From assembly GCA_910579335.1 (NCBI GenBank), contig CAJTUQ010000039.1, positions 1-23,426 of the forward strand: DNA of 23,426 nucleotides. Reading direction: 5' to 3'. Position 1 is the first letter of the stretch. Every line of letters starts with the position of its first letter. Shown piece by piece: positions 1-5,551 of this stretch. Made by a program: the position numbers and the translations under genes. A model generated the notes under the pieces. The model had not been told where the DNA came from, searched no databases, and saw only the letters and a program-made list of their open reading frames with translations. This DNA is from an uncultured Dorea sp. Lineage in GTDB: Bacteria; Bacillota; Clostridia; Lachnospirales; Lachnospiraceae.

Positions 1-174
1 TGAAAACATACGGTAATATGCAGTAATGATGCTAAGCCACGAAATGAGCGGCAAAATGCGCCAGTGTATAAAAGCAGACAAAATAATGGAAAAAAGCCCT
101 GCGGCGATGGTAAATCTGCCGAGGGAATCCATGCCGTATCTGCCGTACATAAAACGAATAAATTTTTCCTTCAA
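1..174 (-). CDS. Small membrane protein, N-terminal part only (runs off the left edge)
   Basis: The reverse strand is open for 58 codons from a TTG start at 174 to the window edge. The start has a good ribosome-binding site, GGGAGG, about 8 bases upstream (181-188 region). The peptide begins MKEKFIRFMYGRYGMDSLGR and continues into two hydrophobic stretches (about residues 22-36 and 40-52), so it is a membrane protein. The opening, with its FMxGRYGxDxL pattern, resembles a family of small membrane proteins of unknown function that I recall from Clostridia; this is memory, not a search. A promoter on the same strand lies at 227-254. It is divergently transcribed from the UPF0597 operon. Function unknown; the C-terminal part is outside the window. 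Confidence 0.72.
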   Translation of the reverse strand, partial: MKEKFIRFMYGRYGMDSLGRFTIAAGLFSIILSAFIHWRILPLISWLSIITAYYRMFS

Positions 175-226
175 AATATACGCCTCCCTGATCGGATGAG
201 TAAAAACCGTTTCATTCTAATATCTT

Positions 227-254
227 ATCATACGCTGCGGGAGGGGAAAGTCAA
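227..254 (-). promoter_or_regulatory. Promoter for the left-edge membrane protein gene
   Basis: Read on the reverse strand: -35 TTGACT (254-249), 16-base spacer, -10 TATGAT (232-227). Both hexamers match 5 of 6 consensus positions. Transcription would start near 220 and give a leader of about 45 bases before the TTG start. Confidence 0.6.
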
Positions 255-293
255 TAAACCTGTTATTAAAAAAATATAAATTAATTGTGGCGG

Positions 294-321
294 TTGCTTA
301 CGGGCTATCATACGTGATAAT
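294..321 (+). promoter_or_regulatory. Candidate promoter for the UPF0597-sortase-DUF951 operon
   Basis: TTGCTT (294-299), 16 bases, GATAAT (316-321). The -10 matches 5 of 6; the -35 is weaker. It is the best sigma-A-like pair in the divergent intergenic region (175-371). Confidence 0.4.
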
Positions 322-371
322 ATATGAAGAGGTATCATGGATGTAATATACGTTGGCAGTGGGAGGAGTAT

Positions 372-1652
372 ATGGACAGACTGACGGAACTTATAAAAAA
401 AGATATGAAACCGGCGCTTGGCGTGACGGAGCCGGGAGCGATTGCATTTGCCGTGGCAACGGCGAGAGAGTATGCAGAAGGAGAGATATTGAAAGTAAAA
501 GTGGCTCTTAATTCAGGGATGTATAAGAATGCTTTTACATGCGGAATACCTAATTCCGATAAATTCGGGAATTTGTATGCGGCTGCGCTTGGGGCGGTGG
601 CGGCAGAAGCCGGGCTTGGGTTAGAATCACTGGCAAATATCACAGAGAGGGATAATGAAAGGGCGGCTGAGTTGGTTGAAGCCGGCAGGGTCGAGGTGGC
701 GATGGATCACGTCGGTTCACGGATTACCATTGATGCAGCGGTTGTGACGGAAAAGGATGAAGTCATTGTCCATATCCGCGACAGCCACACGGGAATCGTC
801 AGCATTGAAAAAAATAAAGAAACCATTTATTTGGCGGACGCTTCGGGGGAAAACGGAAGCAAGACGGAGGAGATACCCCTAATCCATCAATATACGCTCC
901 ATGAGCTGCTAGAGTACGCAAAGCAGGTTCCGGAGCGGGATATCAGCTTTATACGCGAGGCTTTTTCGATGAATATGGAGCTTTTAGAAGAAGGGATGCA
1001 TTCTCAGAGGGCGGTTATCACAAAGCAGCTGTTAAAGGAAAATAATAATCAAATCATATCAGAGGATGCGCTGCGCACGGCACAGCTTTTATGCAGCGGG
1101 GCGATTGAAGCGAGAGTGCTGGGGCTGAACCGTCCGGCTATGAGTATTACCGGAAGCGGCGCTCATGGAATTATTGCGACGATGCCGCTGTTTGCCTATT
1201 TCCAGGTAAATTACGGAGAAATCGGGGATGTGCTCCTTTTACGGGCTGCGGCGCTCAGCTATTTGATTACGATGTATATTAAAGAATATTCCGGAAAGCT
1301 TTCGGCCTTCTGCGGCTGCGGCATTGCGGCGGGCTGTGGTATGGCCTGCGGCCTTGCTTTCTTAAGAGGGGCGAATGAGTCCCAGATAGATATGGTTATC
1401 CGCAATATGGCAAGCGGGCTGACGGGTATGATCTGCGACGGAGGAAACCACGGGTGCGCCATGAAGGGAATCGTCTCCGTGGATGCGGCGTACCGTGCGG
1501 TGGAGCTGGCAATGCAGGGGATAGGCATTGGAAAGATGCATGGAATTAACGGCAGGACTCCGGAAGACACAATGAGATATATGGGAATGATTGCTTCGCC
1601 GGGAATGGTTAAGACAGAAGAGACAATTGTAGATATCATGCAGCAGAAATGA
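372..1652 (+). CDS. UPF0597 / L-cysteine desulfidase-like (serine dehydratase alpha family) protein
   Basis: A 426-aa protein resembling E. coli YhaM/CyuA and archaeal L-cysteine desulfidase. These Fe-S enzymes release pyruvate, ammonia and sulfide from cysteine and are related to the alpha domain of bacterial serine dehydratase. The ATG at 372 is chosen because GGGAGGAG (361-368) sits just upstream; an in-frame ATG at 324 has no such site. Visible motifs are the N-terminal GVTEPGAIAFA (about residues 18-28), the Cys-rich FCGCGIAAGCGMACG, and MICDGGNHGCAMK, which hold the Cys residues expected to ligate a 4Fe-4S cluster. Family members I recall read GCTEP at the N-terminal motif; here the Cys is Val, so the substrate is uncertain. 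It heads an operon with the sortase, 18 bases downstream. Likely cytoplasmic. The family call is strong, the reaction is not. Confidence 0.85.
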   Translation: MDRLTELIKKDMKPALGVTEPGAIAFAVATAREYAEGEILKVKVALNSGMYKNAFTCGIPNSDKFGNLYAAALGAVAAEAGLGLESLANITERDNERAAELVEAGRVEVAMDHVGSRITIDAAVVTEKDEVIVHIRDSHTGIVSIEKNKETIYLADASGENGSKTEEIPLIHQYTLHELLEYAKQVPERDISFIREAFSMNMELLEEGMHSQRAVITKQLLKENNNQIISEDALRTAQLLCSGAIEARVLGLNRPAMSITGSGAHGIIATMPLFAYFQVNYGEIGDVLLLRAAALSYLITMYIKEYSGKLSAFCGCGIAAGCGMACGLAFLRGANESQIDMVIRNMASGLTGMICDGGNHGCAMKGIVSVDAAYRAVELAMQGIGIGKMHGINGRTPEDTMRYMGMIASPGMVKTEETIVDIMQQK

Positions 1653-1670
1653 GAAACGGAGTGAATAGAT

Positions 1671-2447
1671 ATGGGTAAGAAAAAGAAGAAAAAAAGCCAT
1701 TTGGTCTCGAATATTGTATTGACGGTATCCCTTGCCGTATTTGTCGTGGCGGCATTTCAACTGTTCAGGATAGGAAAGGGATATCAGGATGGAAGGAAGG
1801 ATTACAAAGAGCTTCAGGAAGAAGCGACGAAGAAGAAAAAGGATAAGAAGGACGGAGAGGAAAAATTTCTTGTAGATTTTGAAAAACTTGCCAAGAAAAA
1901 TCCGGATGTTATCGGATGGATTCGGTTTGACCCTGAACCATCGGTAATAAACTATCCTATCGTACAGGGAAGGGATAACCAGGAGTACCTGCACAAGACA
2001 TTTTCAAAGAATGAAAACGGCCTTGGAGCTATTTTCTTAAATGTGGATAACAGCAGTGATTTTAACGATAAGCATTCCATTATATACGGGCACCGGATGA
2101 AGGACGGCTCCATGTTCCGCCATCTGCAGGATTATGAAAAAAAGGAGTTCTGGAAAAAGAATCCTCATTTTTACATTTATACCCCTAACGGACGGGTGAT
2201 TACTTACCGGATTTACTCGGCGGGAGAGGTGCTTGATATGTCGGAGGCATATGAGACAGACTTCGCAGACGGAAAAGTATATCAGGAGTTTATAGACAAG
2301 ACGAAAAAGGATTCTCTTTATGAGACGGGGGTAAAGGTGCGGACGGCGGATAAAGTCGTTACATTGTCCACTTGTACGAAGTCCAGCGATAATCATCGTT
2401 TTGTGGTTCACGGCGTGAAAGAGGCGGAGGAGATTATAGAAGAATAA
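1671..2447 (+). CDS. srtB: Class B sortase
   Basis: A 258-aa cysteine transpeptidase that would cleave a sorting signal and attach a surface protein to peptidoglycan or pilin. A lysine-rich N-terminus (residues 3-8) is followed by one membrane anchor (about 12-32), a charged linker (35-65) and the sortase beta-barrel. The catalytic triad is readable: His141 in IIYGH, Cys235 in TLSTC, and Arg243 in NHRFVVHG. TLSTC together with NPDVIGWI and NYPIVQGRDNQEYL is typical of class B. GGAG lies about 10 bases before the ATG. No substrate with a sorting motif is encoded in this window, so its client lies elsewhere. It is probably co-transcribed with the upstream UPF0597 gene and the downstream DUF951 gene; a functional link to them is not evident. 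Confidence 0.92.
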   Translation: MGKKKKKKSHLVSNIVLTVSLAVFVVAAFQLFRIGKGYQDGRKDYKELQEEATKKKKDKKDGEEKFLVDFEKLAKKNPDVIGWIRFDPEPSVINYPIVQGRDNQEYLHKTFSKNENGLGAIFLNVDNSSDFNDKHSIIYGHRMKDGSMFRHLQDYEKKEFWKKNPHFYIYTPNGRVITYRIYSAGEVLDMSEAYETDFADGKVYQEFIDKTKKDSLYETGVKVRTADKVVTLSTCTKSSDNHRFVVHGVKEAEEIIEE

Positions 2448-2472
2448 AGCGGCGGATAAAGGGGTGATAAAG

Positions 2473-2664
2473 ATGCCGTCCTACACATATGAGGTTGGAG
2501 ATATTGTAACGTTGAAAAAGCAGCATCCGTGCGGGAGCAGAGAGTGGGAAATTTTGCGCGTAGGCGCCGATTTCAGGCTGAAATGCTTAGGGTGCGGACA
2601 TCAGATTATGATTGCCCGCAGGCTGGTGGAAAAAAATACGAGGGATTTGCGTAAAAAGGCTTGA
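2473..2664 (+). CDS. DUF951-type small zinc-ribbon-like protein
   Basis: A 63-aa protein starting MPSYTYEVGDIVTLKKQHPC. The pattern of an N-terminal VGDIVTLKKxHPCGSxxWEI segment followed by KCLGCGHQIMIAR matches DUF951, a small family widespread in Firmicutes. Cys20, Cys38, Cys41 and His43 could bind a metal. A GTG at 2464 is in frame, but it lies inside an extended ribosome-binding site at 2457-2468 that matches 10 of 12 bases of the full anti-16S complement, so translation should begin at the ATG at 2473. The gene is 25 bases after the sortase stop, probably the same operon. Members are often predicted to bind nucleic acid because of their size and charge; no function is established from this sequence. 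Confidence 0.85.
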   Translation: MPSYTYEVGDIVTLKKQHPCGSREWEILRVGADFRLKCLGCGHQIMIARRLVEKNTRDLRKKA

Positions 2665-2689
2665 AACGGGTATTGGAGTATGTTAACAT
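2661..2689 (+). promoter_or_regulatory. Promoter of the rpsF-ssb-rpsR operon
   Basis: TTGAAA (2661-2666, overlapping the DUF951 stop codon), 17-base spacer, TAACAT (2684-2689). It lies about 115 bases before rpsF, which leaves room for the structured leader that follows. Confidence 0.55.
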
Positions 2690-2714
2690 ATCTAATTGTG
2701 ATACATTGAATCCG

Positions 2715-2772
2715 TGCCGGATGCAGTCTGCGCCCGGCAGGGATATCCTTGCTCCTGTGGGAAAGCAGGAGC
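2715..2772 (+). promoter_or_regulatory. Structured rpsF leader (candidate S6:S18 autoregulatory element)
   Basis: Two hairpins precede the rpsF ribosome-binding site. The first pairs TGCCGG (2715-2720) with CCGGCA (2734-2739) around an inner GCA/TGC stem. The second pairs GCTCCTG (2751-2757) with CAGGAGC (2766-2772). Leaders of rpsF operons in many bacteria bind the S6:S18 complex through a CCG-containing structure that mimics 16S rRNA. The position and CCG content fit, but I could not verify the consensus, so the identity is inferred. Confidence 0.45.
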
Positions 2773-2802
2773 CAAAAGACCAGAAGGAGGTGCAGAGACG
2801 AC

Positions 2803-3090
2803 ATGAATAAATATGAATTAGCTGTTGTTGTCAGTGCAAAAATCGAAGATGACGAGAGAGCACAGGTTATCGAAAAGGTAAAAGCTCTGGTAGAGCGTTT
2901 CGGCGGCCAGATCTCAGACGTCGATGAATGGGGTAAGAGAAGATTGGCTTACGAAATTCAGAAGATGAAAGAAGGATATTATTATTTCATCCACTTCGAG
3001 TCTGATGCAGAGACTCCAGGCGAAATCGAGCAGAGGATTCGCATCATGGACAACGTTATCAGATATTTATGCGTTAGACAGGAAGCATAA
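2803..3090 (+). CDS. rpsF: 30S ribosomal protein S6
   Basis: A 95-aa protein beginning MNKYELAVVVSAKIEDDERA, with WGKRRLAYEIQKMKEGYYYF in the middle; this is typical S6 sequence and length. S6 binds 16S rRNA in the platform of the 30S subunit as a partner of S18, encoded two genes downstream. AAGGAGGTG (2784-2792) precedes the ATG by about 11 bases. In-frame codons upstream (from 2749) run through the leader hairpin and the ribosome-binding site and are not coding. First gene of the rpsF-ssb-rpsR operon; ssb follows after 20 bases. Confidence 0.97.
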   Translation: MNKYELAVVVSAKIEDDERAQVIEKVKALVERFGGQISDVDEWGKRRLAYEIQKMKEGYYYFIHFESDAETPGEIEQRIRIMDNVIRYLCVRQEA

Positions 3091-3110
3091 GCGGGAAGTA
3101 GAGGTAGAAT

Positions 3111-3566
3111 ATGAATAAAGTAATTTTGATGGGACGCTTAACAAGAGATCCGGAAGTCAGGTATTCGCAGGGTGAAAATTCAACAGCCATTGCGAGATAT
3201 ACGCTGGCGGTTGACCGGAGATTCAGACGCAGTAATGACGGAGAGCAGACCGCAGATTTTATAGGGTGCGTAGCTTTCGGAAGAAGCGCTGAATTTGCCG
3301 AGCGATACTTCCGCCAGGGGCTTAAGGTTGTCGTGACCGGACGGATTCAGACGGGAAGTTATACGAACAAAGACGGCCAGAAGGTGTACACTACGGATGT
3401 AGTAGTGGAAGACCAGGAATTTGCCGAGAGCAAAGCGGTGAGCGATGCTAATGCAGGAGGATTCCGCCAGTCAGCGCCCACACCGGCACCAGCACCCGTA
3501 TCCGATGCAGGTGACGGCTTCATGAACATTCCCGACGGAATAGATGAAGAATTACCATTTAATTGA
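3111..3566 (+). CDS. ssb: Single-stranded DNA-binding protein
   Basis: A 151-aa SSB that coats single-stranded DNA during replication and repair. The OB fold covers about residues 1-105, with MNKVILMGRLTRDPEVRYSQ at the start and FIGCVAFGRSAEFAERYFRQG in the core. A proline/alanine-rich linker follows (about 118-135) and the acidic tail ends DEELPFN, the tip that recruits replication and repair partners. The position between rpsF and rpsR is the classical Firmicutes arrangement. A weak purine-rich ribosome-binding site precedes the ATG. The usual short ssb-rpsR gap is replaced here by 383 bases containing a tandem repeat array. Confidence 0.97.
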   Translation: MNKVILMGRLTRDPEVRYSQGENSTAIARYTLAVDRRFRRSNDGEQTADFIGCVAFGRSAEFAERYFRQGLKVVVTGRIQTGSYTNKDGQKVYTTDVVVEDQEFAESKAVSDANAGGFRQSAPTPAPAPVSDAGDGFMNIPDGIDEELPFN

Positions 3567-3578
3567 CCTGAACACTTA

Positions 3579-3923
3579 GCGAGCACAAGCCGAGAGGCGT
3601 AGTGCGAGGTTAGTGAGAAGGTCGTTCGCGGAGCGAACAATCTAAAAGCGAGCACAAGCCGGGAGGCGCAGTGCGAGGTTAGTGAGAAGGTCGTTCGCAA
3701 AGCGAACAATCTAAAAGCGAGCACAAGCCGGGAGGCGTAGTGAGAGGTTAGTGAGAAGGTCGTTCGCAAAGCGAACAATCTAAAAGCGAGCACAAGCCGA
3801 GAGGCGCAGTGCGAGGTTAGTGAGAAGGTCGTTCGCAAAGCGAACAATCTAAAAGCGAGCACAAGCCGAGAGGCGTAGTGAGAGGTTAGTGAGAAGGTCG
3901 TTCGCAGAGCGAACAATCTAATT
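3579..3923 (+). repeat. Five tandem copies of a 69-bp structured repeat between ssb and rpsR
   Basis: Units start at 3579, 3648, 3717, 3786 and 3855, exactly 69 bases apart. Only unit positions 15 (A/G), 22 (T/C), 27 (C/A), 52 and 53 (G/A) vary, apart from the last 2-3 bases of the final copy. Each unit can form two RNA hairpins. In the first, GCAC pairs with GTGC and GCC with GGC, closed by GAGA or GGGA, both GNRA tetraloops. In the second, 41-51 pairs with 55-65 (10 of 11 pairs) around a 3-base loop that absorbs the variation at 52-53. This accounts for nearly all of the 383-base interval 3567-3949; the rest is a short spacer and the rpsR ribosome-binding site. No promoter or terminator was recognised inside. 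The reverse strand is open through the array because 69 is a multiple of 3, but I do not consider it a gene. Confidence 0.95.
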
Positions 3924-3949
3924 TAAGAAATATAAGGAGGTAATCCAAG

Positions 3950-4216
3950 ATGGCTTACGATAAAGCGAACCGTCCGGAAGGCGGCTTCAAAAGAAGAGGC
4001 GGCGGACGCAGAAGAAAAAAAGTCTGTGTGTTCTGCGGCAAAGAGAACAATGAAATCGATTATAAAGATGTAGCAAAATTAAGGAAATATATCTCTGAGA
4101 GAGGAAAAATCCTTCCGAGAAGAATCACGGGGAACTGTGCAAAACATCAGAGAGCCCTTACTGTAGCGATTAAGAGAGCGCGCCATATCGCTCTGATGCC
4201 GTACGTTCAGGATTAA
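3950..4216 (+). CDS. rpsR: 30S ribosomal protein S18
   Basis: An 88-aa S18 with a basic, glycine-rich N-terminus (residues 11-24) and the conserved core DYKDVAKLRKYISERGKILP followed by RRITGNCAKHQRAL. It partners S6 in the 30S platform. Cys26, Cys29, Cys63 and His66 form a CxxC...CxxH set, suggesting the zinc-binding form of S18. A near-perfect ribosome-binding site, AAGGAGGTAAT (about 3934-3944), lies just upstream. Last gene of the operon; it is separated from ssb by the 69-bp repeat array and followed by a terminator at 4227-4275. Confidence 0.98.
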   Translation: MAYDKANRPEGGFKRRGGGRRRKKVCVFCGKENNEIDYKDVAKLRKYISERGKILPRRITGNCAKHQRALTVAIKRARHIALMPYVQD

Positions 4217-4226
4217 TCAGAAATTT

Positions 4227-4275
4227 AAAAAAGCTTCCTTTCAGGCTGTGTTAGAGTCTGGACGGAAGCTTTTTT
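4227..4275 (+). terminator. Rho-independent terminator of the rpsF-ssb-rpsR operon
   Basis: AAAAAAGCTTCC (4227-4238) pairs perfectly with GGAAGCTTTTTT (4264-4275) around a 25-base loop, which has a short extra CAG/CTG stem. The 3' arm ends in a six-T run, ten bases after the rpsR stop. Confidence 0.85.
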
Positions 4276-4305
4276 GCGCCTGCTAACCTTTTTCGATATT
4301 TTACA

Positions 4306-4311
4306 TATAAT
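4306..4311 (+). promoter_or_regulatory. Candidate -10 element for the 118-aa gene
   Basis: A perfect TATAAT just after the rpsR operon terminator and 33 bases before the next ATG. No convincing -35 is visible 16-18 bases upstream, so this is tentative. Confidence 0.35.
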
Positions 4312-4343
4312 AAAACAGATACCAGCGCAAGGAGTGTTTATAT

Positions 4344-4700
4344 ATGGACCAGAGACTGCCCTTTTATATGGTGTACCAAATGCCGGTTCAAAGCGATGAT
4401 GACAGGATTATCCGCAGAGACTATGCTTATATGAAGAGTGCGTATCCCGATACGGCAAAGCGTCTGCTTCCATTCATAGAAGAAGAATGCGACCGTCTCG
4501 AATATGACGGCAGCATGATGTTTGACGAGTATCCGGATAAGCTGCAGCTTAGGCTGATGTGCCGGAGAATATACGATAAGGCAAAGCAGGAGGAAGAGGC
4601 TCCGGGAGAATGGCTGATGGATTTGATACAGGTCATGGCTTTCCAGGAGCTGTGCCAGAGACGATGCGAGCATAGGCATTACCGAAAAAAACTGTATTAA
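4344..4700 (+). CDS. Conserved-looking hypothetical protein, 118 aa
   Basis: I do not recognise a family. The 118-aa product starts MDQRLPFYMVYQMP and is predicted to be soluble and helical, rich in Asp/Glu/Arg/Tyr, with no signal peptide or membrane segment. Several segments look like amphipathic helices, for example DRIIRRDYAYMKSAYPDTAK, then KLQLRLMCRRIYDKAKQEEE, then a basic C-terminus with Cys and His (CQRRCEHRHYRKK). AAGGAG (4330-4335) lies about 8 bases before the ATG, and a TATAAT at 4306-4311 could be its -10. It stands alone between the rpsR terminator and the promoter of the shikimate kinase-like gene. Codon usage resembles its neighbours, so it is probably real. Confidence 0.75.
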   Translation: MDQRLPFYMVYQMPVQSDDDRIIRRDYAYMKSAYPDTAKRLLPFIEEECDRLEYDGSMMFDEYPDKLQLRLMCRRIYDKAKQEEEAPGEWLMDLIQVMAFQELCQRRCEHRHYRKKLY

Positions 4701-4782
4701 TTTTAACAGGGATAATGCTTTTAAAGACGGGGCTGTGCCAAACTTTGCAAACATATGTGCGCAGTCCCTCACAGATTTGTGG

Positions 4783-4811
4783 TAGACGTACAGGAAAAGA
4801 TGTGTTAAAAT
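4783..4811 (+). promoter_or_regulatory. Candidate promoter for the shikimate kinase-like gene
   Basis: TAGACG (4783-4788), 17 bases, TAAAAT (4806-4811). A short hairpin follows in the leader, with 7-base arms TGACGGA and TCCGTCA and a 5-base loop. The gene starts at 4900. Confidence 0.45.
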
Positions 4812-4899
4812 GTCTTTCGGATTATATTTTGACGGACACGTTCCGTCAGCGGGGCATTTATTTAAGAGGTGCCCGGAGGGGATATAAGGGGAGTCAGAC

Positions 4900-5415
4900 A
4901 TGAAAAATATTATATTTATCGGCATGCCTGCCGTGGGGAAGAGCACGATAGGAGTCGTGGCGGCAAAGCATTTGGGGTATAATTTTATTGACACGGATTT
5001 GCTGATTCAAGAAAAGGAGAAGAGACTTCTAAAGGATATAATTGCCCAGGAGGGCTTAGAAGAGTTTTTGAAAATTGAAGACCGCATCAATGCGGGAGTT
5101 TCTGCAGAGCGTTCGGTGATTGCCCCAGGAGGAAGCGTTGTGTATTGCGAAAATGCCATGAGGCATTACAAAGAAATCGGAATCATCGTATATTTGAAAG
5201 CTTCTTTTGAAACAATAAGCACAAGACTAAAGAATGCCAAAAAACGCGGCGTAGTGCTCAGGGAAAACCAGACGCTTGAGGAGTTGTATCATGAGCGGAC
5301 AGTGCTTTTTGAAAAATATGCGGATATCACAATATGTGAGGACGGTATAGGTCTGGAAGATACATTTGAGCTTGTTCTTAATACATTAAAGGATCGCAGA
5401 ATTGTTACGGATTAG
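4900..5415 (+). CDS. Shikimate kinase-like P-loop kinase
   Basis: A 171-aa P-loop kinase of shikimate kinase size. Walker A is GMPAVGKST (8-16). DTD (31-33) aligns with the shikimate/Mg site, APGGS (75-79) with the usual GGG loop, and the C-terminal HERTVLFEKYADI (131-143) carries the expected Arg133. True shikimate kinases have FRxxE; here the segment is EEFLKIED (54-61), so the shikimate-binding Arg is Leu57, and the third Gly of GGG is Ser79. The fold and ATP binding are supported, but phosphorylation of shikimate is doubtful, and no other aromatic-pathway gene is nearby. GGGGAG (4888-4893) precedes the ATG. It could be a diverged AroK or a small-molecule kinase with another substrate. Confidence 0.8.
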   Translation: MKNIIFIGMPAVGKSTIGVVAAKHLGYNFIDTDLLIQEKEKRLLKDIIAQEGLEEFLKIEDRINAGVSAERSVIAPGGSVVYCENAMRHYKEIGIIVYLKASFETISTRLKNAKKRGVVLRENQTLEELYHERTVLFEKYADITICEDGIGLEDTFELVLNTLKDRRIVTD

Positions 5416-5422
5416 TTACACA

Positions 5423-5444
5423 ATTGTAAAAAAGATTTTACAAT
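5423..5444 (+). promoter_or_regulatory. Perfect inverted repeat overlapping the murA promoter (candidate operator)
   Basis: Arms ATTGTAAAA (5423-5431) and TTTTACAAT (5436-5444) are exact reverse complements with a 4-base spacer. The right arm contains the -35 hexamer TTTACA. This geometry suits a dimeric regulator. Alternatively it is an AT-rich hairpin closing the upstream gene, but no T-run follows. Confidence 0.5.
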
Positions 5445-5464
5445 CATAAATTTTGTGATATAAT
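5437..5464 (+). promoter_or_regulatory. murA promoter
   Basis: TTTACA (5437-5442), 16-base spacer, TATAAT (5459-5464) preceded by TGA, close to an extended -10. The leader is about 80 bases and contains a small hairpin (TCTTAC 5494-5499 with GTAAGA 5503-5508). Confidence 0.75.
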
Positions 5465-5551
5465 GAACAAGTATGAGTATAGTAAATTACATATCTTACG
5501 AAGTAAGAGCAGATAGTCAGATATAGAATTTAGTTGTGTCGAGGTGCATAT

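Noticed and set aside
64..279. 71-aa forward frame at the left edge.
   Set aside because: Antisense to a well-supported reverse-strand membrane protein N-terminus and through the divergent promoter region.
3359..3916. Reverse-strand open frame with a repeated 23-residue unit (FALRTTFSLTSH... type).
   Set aside because: It is open only because the repeat unit is 69 bases, a multiple of three. It runs antisense into ssb and has no promoter or ribosome-binding site that I could find.
3579..3923. CRISPR array.
   Set aside because: Units are 69 bases and directly adjacent, with no unique spacers between them, and no cas gene is present.
4715..4903. 62-aa frame ending in an ATGA overlap with the shikimate kinase-like start.
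   Set aside because: No proper ribosome-binding site, it covers the promoter and leader hairpin of the next gene, and its composition is not protein-like.
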